NCBI GenBank assembly: GCA_009823505.1 | Contig: VZQC01002907.1 | Coordinates: 428,049 to 492,048, forward strand | Source: Rhizomys pruinosus | Lineage: Eukaryota; Chordata; Mammalia; Rodentia; Spalacidae | Direction: 5' to 3' | Length of the DNA stretch: 64,000 bases | Shown here: piece by piece, positions 27,801 to 40,100 of the stretch | Position numbering within the stretch: the stretch's first letter is position 1 | Layout of the letters: each line of letters starts with the position of its first letter | Position numbers and translations under genes: made by a program | The notes under the pieces: generated by a model | Seen by the model: the letters and a program-made list of their open reading frames with translations, nothing else | The model's database searches: none | Told to the model about the DNA's origin: nothing

Positions 27801-30800
27801 CAGAACAAGTTCCAGGCCAGCTGGGGCTACAGGGAGACCCTGTCTTAAAAAGACCAAAAAAGAAAAGAAAAGAAAAAAGATTTCTTTATAAAAGCTACCC
27901 TTTCTGTGTCACACTTGTACATTATAAAAGTAAAAATTCCCTTAGACAAAAGTATTTCTTCATATATACTGTCTCTGCCATTTTATACAGACCAAAGGTG
28001 ACAAGGCAAAAGTTATAAGAATAATTAATTAAAATTGAAGATTCTGTGGTATCTGTGTGTATGTGTTTTGCAGCCTGTGTCCTCGATGGCTCCAACAACA
28101 GCTACAGAAGTAGGAGTACAGCCTCAAATGGATGGTGAGATTCACACTTCTTCCTTTTTTTTAAATTTTTTAAATTTTTTATTTTTGTATATGTATGAAT
28201 GTACTGTCTGCATGTAGGTTTGTTTACCTGTGTTGTGCAATGCCACGGAGGTCAGAAGAGGGCGTTGGTTTCACCTGGAACTGGAGTTAAAGACGGCTCT
28301 CAGCTGCCATGTGGGTGCTGGGGATCGAACCTGGGTCCTCTGCAAGAGCAGTCAGCACTCTTAACCGCTAGGCAATCTCTCCAGCCCCCATGCTTCTTCC
28401 TTTTATACTACTATACAGTTCTCCCTGTATTTGATAATACAATTTACTGTATCATTATATACTGATAATATAGTTTACTATTCTGGAGAACATTGGTATA
28501 TTTCAGACTATTATAAGGGCATCTTTATGATTTTGTTGATCAAGGAGCATTATTCACTAATATCTAAAGCATAAAATCTTAGTTGATTAATGAGTAATGT
28601 GTGATTATTAGAGCAGAGCATATGTATAATAAGCATCATATAGTAGTTTCTTGAACATAAGCATCCTTTGTTCAGTCCCTGGGACCCACTTCACAGAATT
28701 AGAGAACCAGCTTTTGTAACTTGTCCTCTGACCTCCACATCTGTGTGACATGCACCTCACAATCCACCTCACAGCCAGTCAATCATGAAAACGGGTTTTA
28801 AAAAAAAAATTGCTAGGCATGGTGCCATATGCCTTCAATACCAACACTTGGAAGGCAGGTGTATCTGTGTGAGACAAAGGCTAACCTGGTGTACATAGGA
28901 AGTTCTAAGCCAGCTAGGGTTACAGGGAGACCCTGTCTCCAAAGAAAAATTAGTAGGAAGAAATTATAAAAAATAGCAAGAAATTCTTAGTATAAGCCAA
29001 ATTAAATAGGACATAATCAGTGATTGTGAAAAGTCTACTATCCTGTTCAGGACTCCACCAGTGCTGCGTTAAGAAAGTAAATGGCTCAGTGGGTGAAGTG
29101 CTTCCTGTGCCAAGCATGAGGACCCAAGTTGGGATCCCCAGAACCTTGTAATCCCAGTGCTGGAGGTAGAGAAATCTCAGGGACCTGTGCTTAGCTACCC
29201 TGATCATTTGGTGAGCTCTGCACTCAGAGACCTGTCTCAACAAAATGAAGAGGAATAGAAAAGGACATTCACCATCAAGTCTGCACATTGACAGCTCTCA
29301 CACCCACAAACACTTGCACACATAAAATACACATACCAGAAAAAAAAGACAGTAAATGCAGTTCACTTTTATTGGCTGGAGTGATGGCTCAGTGTTTAAG
29401 AGCACTGACTGCTCTGGCAGAGGACTTGGGTTCTCAATTCCCAGCACCCACATGACAGCTAACAACTGTCCTTAACTCCAGTTCCAGGGGAATCTGACAC
29501 CCTTGGAATCTGACACCCTCTTCCTCTTCTGATCTCTACAGCATTGCATGAATTAGTTGCACTTACATGCAGGTACATAAAAACATAAAATACACAAACA
29601 AGATGCTGGGGGGGGGGAAGATGCTGAGGCTAGTGAGAGGCTCAGCATGTAAAGGTGCTTGCTGCCAAACTTGATGACCCAAGTTGTCTGTAGAACCCAT
29701 GTGGTAGGAGAAGAGGACTATCTCCTACTCTATACACATGCCATGGCACACATGTGTGCATGCATACAAAAAATGAAATATAATAAAATTGTGTTGTTTC
29801 TGTTTTTTTGTCTTTTTGAGACAGTCCTGGAACTCGCTCTGTAGACCAGGCTGCCCTTGAACTCAGAATCTGCCTGCCTCTGCATCCCAAGTGCTGGGAT
29901 TAAAGGCATGTGCCACCACACCCAGCCCAATAATTTTGACTTTTTTGTCTTTTTGAGACATGGTCTCCCTTTAGTCCCAGCTGTCCTGGAGCTCGCTCTG
30001 TAGTCCAGGCTGGCTTTGAACTCAGAGATCTGTCTGCCTCTGCCTCCCGAGTGCTGGGATTAAAGGCGTGTGTGGCCAGTGAGTAAAAGTACATACCATG
30101 ACAGTCTGACAACCTGAGTTCCCAGAAGTTGTCCTCTGACTGCGACACACACACCATAATAAATAAATTAAATTTTTAAAAATGGGGACTGGAGAGATGG
30201 CTTAGCAGTTAAGAGCACCATCTTCTCTTGCACAGGGCCTGGATTTAATTCCCAGCACCTGCATAGCAGCTAAAAGCAATCCCTAACTCTAGTTCCAGGG
30301 GAATCTGATGCTGTCTTCTAACTCCAGGGGTATTGTACAACACAGGTGCACTTGCACACATGCAGGAATACAATCATACAAATAAAACAAAAATAATAAA
30401 AAAATTTAATTAAAAAAACAGATCTTTGCCTGCGTTACATGCCACTAATTCTAGCACGTAGGAGGCTAAGACAGGAAGATGAAGTTTGAGACTAGTCTGA
30501 GCTGGTAGAATGTATCATTGGGTAGGTAAATTATCTTTAATGTCCTATATTTCCCAAGAAATTGAAAAGAAACTAAAGAGGTGTTGATGTGTTTGTTTTT
30601 TTCTTCCTTGTATGTGTTTCAGTTTCTCAAGGCACTGAAGACCCTGTCCTGGCAGCGACTTCAGGAGCTGGTGTTTTTAAGATGGGGCGATTTCAGGTAA
30701 TATGGTCATTTAGTAAGATTCTTTTCTCAAACTAAAACGTAAGCCGTTTGTCCCATTACTTGGGAGACAGAGGCAAGGCAGATCATTGTGAGATTGAGCC

Positions 30801-31331
30801 CAGCCTGGGATGATCTGCCTAATGAGTTCAGACCAGCTACGTAATAAGACCCTGTCTCACAAACAAACCAAAAAAGAAAAAGGTAAAAAGAGGTCTCAGT
30901 GTAATATAGTGGTAAAGCACTTGCATGCACAAGGCCTTAGATTAAATCCCTAGTGTCACCAAAAAGAAAAATAGATTAATCTACATATTTGGGACATAAT
31001 TGACAGTCTAAAGATACATTTTATGTAGCAATTGATAGAATTGATGGCTCTCTTTATCATTTAACTCTGAGAACATCAGTACCAGTTACCAAGAAACCTT
31101 AAAGCAATAGACTTGTACTTTTTCCTACACTCCCCTCTATAATTGCCCACTGCTTGTCTAAACACTTCCTATGATAGCGTGCACCTCCCCCGCCTTTTTT
31201 TTTTTCTGCCTCAACTAGCAGTTGGTTTGCCTAAACATTCCTGTGACTGGTTATTCATCCCACTCCTAGTTTTTCGATGTACTATAAAAATAGTAAACAT
31301 CCTATGTATAAAAGCATTTTCCGTTTTTAGG

Positions 31332-31396
<65 letters not shown>

Positions 31397-34082
31397 AGAC
31401 AGTGTCTCCCTGTAGCTCTGGCTGTCCTGGAACTCACTATGTAGACCAGGCTGGCCTTGAATAGGATGATTTTAAGATTTATCCCAACAAGTGAATATTT
31501 TCTGGCTTATAGAACATGTTATTTAAATCTTCTTTTTTTTGGGGGGGTGGATAAATTAAAAGGATAGGATCATCCAATGAGGATGACATGACCTTCTAAT
31601 TCTCTTCACTCCATCTCCCAAGTGTTCTGGGATCCCATTCCTACATCACCTTGCCCCAGATTATGCCATCCTAGGGAGCTAACCCAGAGTATCATTCATG
31701 TTTGGCAAGCATTATGCCACCTAGGCTATATCATCAGCCCTGACTCTTTAATAGTCCAGGCTAGATGGAGTATTGGGGACCTCATTTTTTACTTTTTACT
31801 TTTTTTACCCCCCTTTTGGTTTTTTTGAGACAGGGACTCCCTTTAGTCCTAGCTGGCCAGGAGCTTGGTATGTAGACCAGGCTGGCCTTGAACTCACAGA
31901 AATCTGCCTGCCTCTGCCTCCCAAGTGCTGGGATTAAAGGTGTGCACCGCTTCGCCTGGCTTACTTTTTACTTTTATGTGTGTTGCCTGCATGTAAGTGA
32001 ACCCGTGTCATACAGTTCTTGAGGTTAGAAGAGGGCATCAGATCCCCTGGAACTGGAGTTACTGATGGTTGTTAGCTACTATGTGGATGCTAGGATTTGA
32101 ACCCCAGTCTTCTGTAAGAGCAGTCAGTACTCTTAACCACTGAACCATCTCTCCAGTCCCAGGGACCTCATTTTTAAATCTTCATTTTCTTTTTTTCTGT
32201 CAGGTTTCAGTTACAATGGATGATGCCCAGAAGGAGGGTAAAAATAGGTCAGATGATGCAAAGTCTGTTCATTGTGAGTCTAGCACATCAGAGTCATCAG
32301 TGCTATCAAGTAGTAGTCCAGAGAGTACACTGGTGAAGCCGGAGCCTAACAATATAACAATCCCTGGCATTTCCTTAGATGTGGCAGACAGTGCCCACAA
32401 AATGCCTGCCCCAGAAGCAAAGTCAGAAACACCACAGCCTACCAAGGTTGGACGTTTTCAGGTTACTACTACAGCAAACAAAGTGGGTCGTTTCTCTGTA
32501 TCAAGAACTGAGGACAAGATCACAGAAGTCAAAAAAGAAGGACCAGTGACTTCTCCCTTGAGAGATTCAGAACAAACTGTTCTTCCTGCTGTGATACCAA
32601 AGAAAGAGAAGCCTGAGCTGGTAGAACCTTCCCACCTGAACGGACCATCTTCTGACCTAGAGGCTGCCTTTCTAAGTAGGGGTGCAGATGATGGCTCAGC
32701 TAGTCCTCACTCTCCCCCTAACATGTGTTCAAAGAGCCTTCCCATCCAGAATCTAAGTCAAAGCCTTAGTAATTCATTCAATTCCTCTTACATGAGTAGT
32801 GACAATGAATCAGACATCGAAGATGAAGACTTAAAGCTAGAATTGCGACGACTAAGAGAAAAGTAAGCATAATTTTTCCTATGAAATGGTGACAGTGTAT
32901 CTAGAACCAGTGTTAATAACTTTTTCACTACAGCATGCTGACATTGGCTTTCCTTTTAAACAGAAAGTGATATGCACAAGCTAAAACTGCCCAATCATTA
33001 TTTGTTGAGTTTTCTTGTACTCATTAACACCCACAGCATTTAATAGCACATTTTATTATTACTAACCACTCTTGGCTGTTAGTCTGTCACATGAATCTAA
33101 TAACAACAGCACTACGGTATATGATATTTACAGTTTTGTTGTTAATTGTCTACTTGGATCAGAATAGCAAATTCACCCATCCTCTCTTTGCCCTTGAAAA
33201 GTCAGAAAATCTTTTTTCCTCTAACATGCTTTCATCTAGGCTAGGACCATGTTGGATTGTGACTTTTGTCATAGAGACCAACAAGATGAATTGTCAAACT
33301 ATAATCTCATAGTAGATTTGGGAAAAGCGTTCATAGCTAAGTGGATTTTTGAATGCAGATTTAAGAATATGCTTTATAGCCAGGCATAGTGGCACATGCC
33401 TTTAATCCCAGAACTTGGGAGGCAGGGGCAGGCAGATCTCTGTAAGTTCAAGGGCAGCCTGGTCTACAGAGGGAGTTCCAGGCCAGCTGGGGCTACAGGG
33501 AGACTGTGTCTCAAAAAGACCACCAAAAAGAAAAAAAAAAAGCAACTTTATTTCTTAAACGTAAACAAAGGAAGTTATATTTTGATTTATATTTGGTTAT
33601 CTTTTGTAGACATCTTAAAGAGATTCAGGACCTGCAGAGTCGCCAGAAGCATGAAATCGAATCTTTATATACCAAACTGGGCAAGGTTCCCCCTGCTGTC
33701 ATTATTCCCCCAGCTGCTCCCCTTTCAGGGAGAAGAAGGCGACCCACTAAAAGCAAAGGCAGCAAATCTAGTCGCAGCAGTTCATTGGGCAATAAAAGCC
33801 CACAGCTTTCAGGTAAAAAGCCCTGGACCAAGACAACCATCTTGTTTCTCTCTCCCACAAGTAGGCTTTTTATTGTAATCCATGTTACTGTCTACTGATA
33901 GTCTTCATTTATGGTTGTTCTTAAGGATAAACATTTAACTTTGCCTCTTAGCTCATAAATCACATTTAACCAGACTTTTGGGCATTTAAACATTATTCTC
34001 TTCTTGATAAACTTGAGATTTCTTCTTTTAAATAAATGAAGTGGCTATAATTGCAGTTAGGTTTAATGTAACCCTCATAGAT

Positions 34083-34117
<35 letters not shown>

Positions 34118-37100
34118 TCTTCAAAATATTTTTTATTTTACTATTTTTTTTTAATTTTTTTTAAATTTTATTTATTTCTGCATGTGTATTAATGTACTGT
34201 CTGCATGCAGGTTTGTGCACCCGTGTCGTGCGACGCCGCGGAGGTCAGAAGAGGGTGTCGGATTCCCCTGGAACTAGAGTTCTCCTGGAACTGGAGTTTC
34301 AGACGGTTCTCGGCCGCCATGTGGGTGCTGGGGATCAAACCTGGGCCCTCTGTAAGAGCGGTTGGCGCTCTTAACCGCTAGGCCATCTCTCCAGCCCCCA
34401 ATTTTATTTAATTCTGTATGTGTATGAATGTACTGTCTGCATGCAAGTCTGTGCACCCATGTCGTGCAATGCCACGGAGGTCAGAAGAGGGTCTCGGATT
34501 CCCGTGGAACTGGAGTTCTCCTGGAATTGGAGTTTCAGACGGCTCTCGGCCGCCATGTGGGTGCTGGGGATCGAACCTGGGTCCTCTGCAAGAGCGTCGG
34601 CGCTCCTAACCGCTAGGCCATCTCTCCAGTCCCAACCCTCATAGATTCTTAAGTGTGTCTGTGTTGCAACATCCTTAATGAAACCATTTATTTCATGTAT
34701 TTATATTAAAGAATTCGATAGTGGTTATAATCAAAGATACTTAATAACTTCTCGTAATAGGCTATAAATATAAATATATTAAATATTTTAATGGGGGTAA
34801 AGGGTTTTTGCCTTTGTTGACATTGTGTAGTAACAGATAATTGGTTTCAAAGTAAAAAAGGGCTGGGGCTGGAGAGATGGCCTAGCGGTTGAGAGCACTG
34901 ACTGCTCTTGCAGAGGACCTGGGTTCGATCCCCAGCACCCACATGGCAGCTGAGAATCGTCTTTAACTCCAGTTCCAGGGGAATCCGACACCCTCTTCTG
35001 ACCTCTGCAGCATTGCACGACACAGGTGCACCAACCTACATGCAGATAGTACGTTCATACATACAAAAATTTTTTTTTAATTTTTTTAAAAACAAAGTAA
35101 AAGAGGGCTAAGACGGGCTGGAGAGATGACTCATTGGTTAAGAGCACTAGCTGCTCTTAGCCGGGCGTGGTGGTACATGCCTTTAATCCTGGCACTTGGG
35201 AGACAGAGGCAGGCAGATCTCTTGAGTTCAAGGCCAGCCTGGTCTACATAACGACCTTCAGGCCAGCTAGGACTAAGGGGAGACCCTGTCTGGGGGAAAA
35301 AAAAAACACTGGCTGCTCTTGGAAAGGACCCTAGTTCAGTTCTCAGGACCCACATTGTGGCTAACAACCATCTATAACTCCATTTCCAGGGAATTCTATT
35401 CCAGTTTCTGACCTCTGCAGCCAATATACTTGTACACTAAAAATAATAAATAAAAACATTTTTAAAAGAGGGCTAACATTTATATTTATTCTATATTTGT
35501 TCTCCTGGTTTAAGTATGCTGGAGAGCATTTTCAAATTTCTTAGAGGCTCTCTTCTTCAGAAGCCTTCATAGACGTTGAAATCTTTTCTTGAGCACTTGA
35601 CCAATTTATGCAACTCATTAGGAGAAATGTGACTAATAAGAGAGATTAAGTGCACTTCAATCTAACTAGTAACTAGGAAACCAAGTAATTAAGGCTACTT
35701 TTAGGACAGTTGACCTACCAACTAAAAGCTAACTGCCAAAAATATATTTTTTTCTCCTACATGATGCATATATAATTATCCACCATCTTTTCTTTCTTTT
35801 TCTTTTTGAGACAAGGTCTCTTTTAGTCCTAGCTGGCCTGGAACTTGCTCTGTAAACCAGGTTGGCCTTGAACTTTAGGTTCGCCTGCCTCTGCCTTTGG
35901 AGTGCTGGGAGTAAAGGCATGTGCCACCATGCCTGGCCCCACCGTCTTTTCTAATACAGAAACAAAACAGTACTTAAGGAATTGTAAATATGTATAGAAA
36001 TAATCCACTGAGTCCATTCATTGGTGCTCGTTGTACATATGTTTAGGGCTGACCACTTGGGATGAGATAACCTATCGAGAAGCTTGTCCCTGAAGAAAAC
36101 TGATCCTTTGATTGCCTGTAGCTCTGCCTCTGGAGGTGGGACGTGATGACATTTTTCCTGTCCACAGTGCTGTGTCAACTGCTATTGTCACTCTGCAGGT
36201 CTTGCTTCGGCAACCATGTTGTAGAGATTTCATGAGTGGAGTGCAGTTTCCCTATCGTGTTCAGAATACATTGTGTAGCAGCAAGCATTCTGGTCCTCTG
36301 GCTCTTAAAATCTTTCCAGCCGGGCTGGAGAGATGGCCTAGCGGTTAAGAGCGCCAACCGCTCTTGCAGAGGACCCGGGTTCGATCCCCAGCACCCACAT
36401 GGCGGCTGAGAACCGTCTGAAACTCCAATTCCAGGAGAACTCCAGTTCCAGGGGAATCCGAGACCCTCTTCTGACCTCCGCGGCATTGCACGACACGGGT
36501 GCACAGACTTGCATGCAGACAGTATATTCATACACATATAGAAATAAATAAAATTAATAAAAAAAAAAAATTAAGCCGGGCGTGGTGGCGCACGCCTTTA
36601 ATCCTAGCACTCGGGAGGCAGAGGCAGGCGGATCTTTGTGAGTTCAAGGCCAGCCTGGTCTACAGAGTGAGTTCCAGGACAGCCTGAGGCTCCAGGGAGA
36701 CCTTGTCTCAAAAAGACAAAAAAAAAAAAAAAATTAAAAAAAAAATCTTTCCACCCCCTTCTTCCGGGACATTCTCTGAGCCTTAGGTTGAGGGGTAACA
36801 TGATACTTTATTTTTTAAATCCCTTATTATGTGAAACAAACTGCCTGTTGGTTGTATTGGGAAAGCTTTACGTGTATATGGGGATTTTTTTGTTGTTGTT
36901 TTTGTTTTCTTGAGCTCATGTCTTATGTATCCAAGAGTGGCTTCAAACTCAATATGGAGTCAAGAATGACCTTGAATTCCTTGATCATTCTGCCTCTACC
37001 TCCCCAGTGCTGGAATTAATAGGCACACACCACCATACCTGGTTTAGATTAGATGGTGCTGGAGAGTGAATCCATGGCATCATGTAAACAAAGCAAGCAT

Positions 37101-40100
37101 TCTGCCAATTGAGTTGTATCTCCAGCTCCTTCTTATGTTTCTTCATGTCACTTTATCTTCCATCAGGTAACCTGTCTGGTCAGAGTGGAACATCAGTCTT
37201 ACACCCCCAGCAGACCCTCCACCCCCCAGGCAACACCCCAGACCCTGGGCATAATCAGCTGTTACAGCCTCTTAAGCCGTCTCCCTCCAGTGACAACCTC
37301 TATTCAGCCTTCACCAGTGATGGTGCCATTTCAGTACCAAGCCTTTCTGCTCCAGGTCAAGGTAAGAAATCAAAGTGACCACCATCTTCTAGAAATATTA
37401 AAATGAAGTATTGCCATATTTAGGACAAAAGCCCTGACGAGAAAACAGCTTGAGTATTAACTGGTGACCAGTCGCCGGGCGTGATGGTGCACGGCTTGGA
37501 TCCTAGCACTCGGGAGGCAGATGAAGGCGGATCTTTGAGTTCAAGGCCAGCCTGGTCTACAGAGTGAGTTCCAGGACAGCTGGGGCTACATGGAGACCCT
37601 GTCTCGAAAAGACCGAAAAAAAAAAAATTAGAATCACTGACCTTGCTTGGAGGAGGGTTGGTTTGTTTGCTTGCTTGCTTGTTTGTTTGCTTACTTGTTT
37701 GTTTGTGACAGCACCTTATTGTAGCCCAAACTAGCCTGGAACTCACTGTGGAGCCCAGGCTAACCTTGAACTCCTGGTAATCTTCTTGCCTCAGCCACCT
37801 AAGTGCTGGGATTACAGGTATAAACCATCATAGCTAGCTCTAAAATAGCTTCTTTCAAGAGATGGTAATTAAAACTTATGCCTGTAACCTATATTAATAA
37901 GTCACCTTGGATCTGGAACTTAGGCTTTAATTCTAGACAGATTTTGTGGACAGGATTCTAAATTTAGAGTATCTAGTAGTCTCTGAAAACAAATGTTTTC
38001 TTAGCCAGGTACTTTTTAAACTTCCAAGCATGTTAGTAGCATACTAAAATGACTAGCCTGAACATCTAACTTTTTAAATTTATGTGTATGAATGTACTAT
38101 CTGCATGTAGGTTTGTGCACCCATGTTGTGCAGTGCTGTGGAGGTCAGAAGAGGGTGTCAGATTCCCCTGGAACTGGAGTTCAAGACAGTTCTTAGCCAC
38201 CATGTGGGTGCTGGGAATTAACTCGGGTCCTCTGCAAGAGCAGTCAGCGCTCTTAACCGCTGAGCCATCTCTCTAGCCCCCAAAAAACTTTTTAATGCAT
38301 AGCCAACATAGTGTTAAGTAAGAAAGAACTTCAGAAAGTGGGAAGGGCTCCAAGAGAGAAACACCCTAAAAATCTTAATTTATGATCTATACTTTCAAAT
38401 TGTTTTATTATTGCTCAAAACATTGCAGACAGCTTTTAGTAGCATTACAATAAGAATTGAAAGAAAAGCCAGGCATGGCAGCACTTGCCTGTAATTGTAG
38501 CACTTAGGAGGCTGAGGCAGGAGTATTGAGACTTCAAGGCCAGCCTGGGCTATAATAATGAAGCTTTCAAAAAAACCAAAAGAAGTATGAGCCCAGAACA
38601 AAAAAATTTAAAGGAGTTATGTGTCTACTTAGGGCAGAGGGGAATCCACAGATAAGGTGCCTTTTCCACAGTTTCAAAAAAATATTAAATTTGCTTTTCA
38701 CCCAGTGAATGTATTTGGTTAGTAAAGAACTGCACAAAATTGTCAGCATTGTTCCAGCTGAGAGAGCTGCATTACTGTAAATGGGGGACTTTGAGGCCTG
38801 GTTATTTTCTGTCTTATGCACATATCTGACCTTCCCTGAGGACTTTATTCTTCTGTGTGCCATCTTAGTATGTTTCACCACTTCAACCTCAAGTTCTAAC
38901 ATCTTGTAGTTGTGTTCTGTCTCTTCTCCTCTCTGTTCTTCCCTGTTTCCCCCTCTCACAGGCTGTGCGAAGTTTAACTGTGCATCTGAGCAGGTGACAT
39001 TCAAACCTGGTGGCAGGAGGACCCGATTTCTGAGTACGCCCTGCTTGGCTCTTTGTGTGTAACACCTTTACTCCTTCCTTGTCCTTGTTTTTCTGCTGCT
39101 TTGGATCTGATTTATCATGCAGTCCATTTTCATTTGTCTCTCTACATTATCTACTCAGTGGCTTGGCTGACTATTATTACCCTCAGAAGTTTGGGTCCCC
39201 TTGTTAATTACAGTAAATGATAGGGAAATATCATTAGGTTGTTACAGGCTTCAAAATAACTCCCAATTAGAATTGCTTCTTTTAGATCCTTTGAGGCTAG
39301 AGATCATATGAACACTGCACTCCATAGTCCTGTTCAGTGCTGTCTCCCTGCCCTGCCATGAGGAGTGACAGAAAACAGCTATAAACTGGGGAAGCTGAGG
39401 CAAGGTTTGCAAATATGAGGCCACCATAGACTACAGACTAGTCAAGGCTACATAGCAAGTTCCTGCCTCAAAATCATAAAGAAATGACAACAATTTGACT
39501 GCTGGTGGACTTAGATCCTGATAAAAGCTTAAAAGCTTAACCCTTTTTTACTTTTTTAAAGTATAGATTGGAATCTTCTTAAATAAGCCTAAATATGTGC
39601 CACTTTAAAAGATGTTAGAAATCATTGATTGATCATTCCCCACTACTAATGAACCCTGTAAGATTAAGTAGGTCAAAAAAAGTGTTTGGTATAGTTACCT
39701 TGGCCAAACACTTTTAAAGACCAAAGCCCTTCAAGTGAAAATTGTCATTTTAATCTGGTTGCTGGAATTTCCTCACCTTCTGTTTAAAAACAAGAGATAG
39801 GAGCAGCTCAGTAAAGTGTTTCCCATGTAAGCCTGAGGACCTGAGTTCCATCCTTAGAGCCCAAGTAGAAAGCTGGCTATAGTGGCTTGCACTTGCAATC
39901 TGAAACCTGGAGAAGTAGTCAGGAGGATCCAGGAGGCTGACTAAACAGCCCCAGGTTAATGGAAGACCCTACTCAAGAAACAGCGTGAATGGCTCCTGAA
40001 CAGGAACACCTGTGATTGTTCTCTGGCCTCCACATGTAGCCATACACACAGGAACACATAGTCAAAAGGCACGGGAGCAAATTGCCCTGTATAGAATGAA

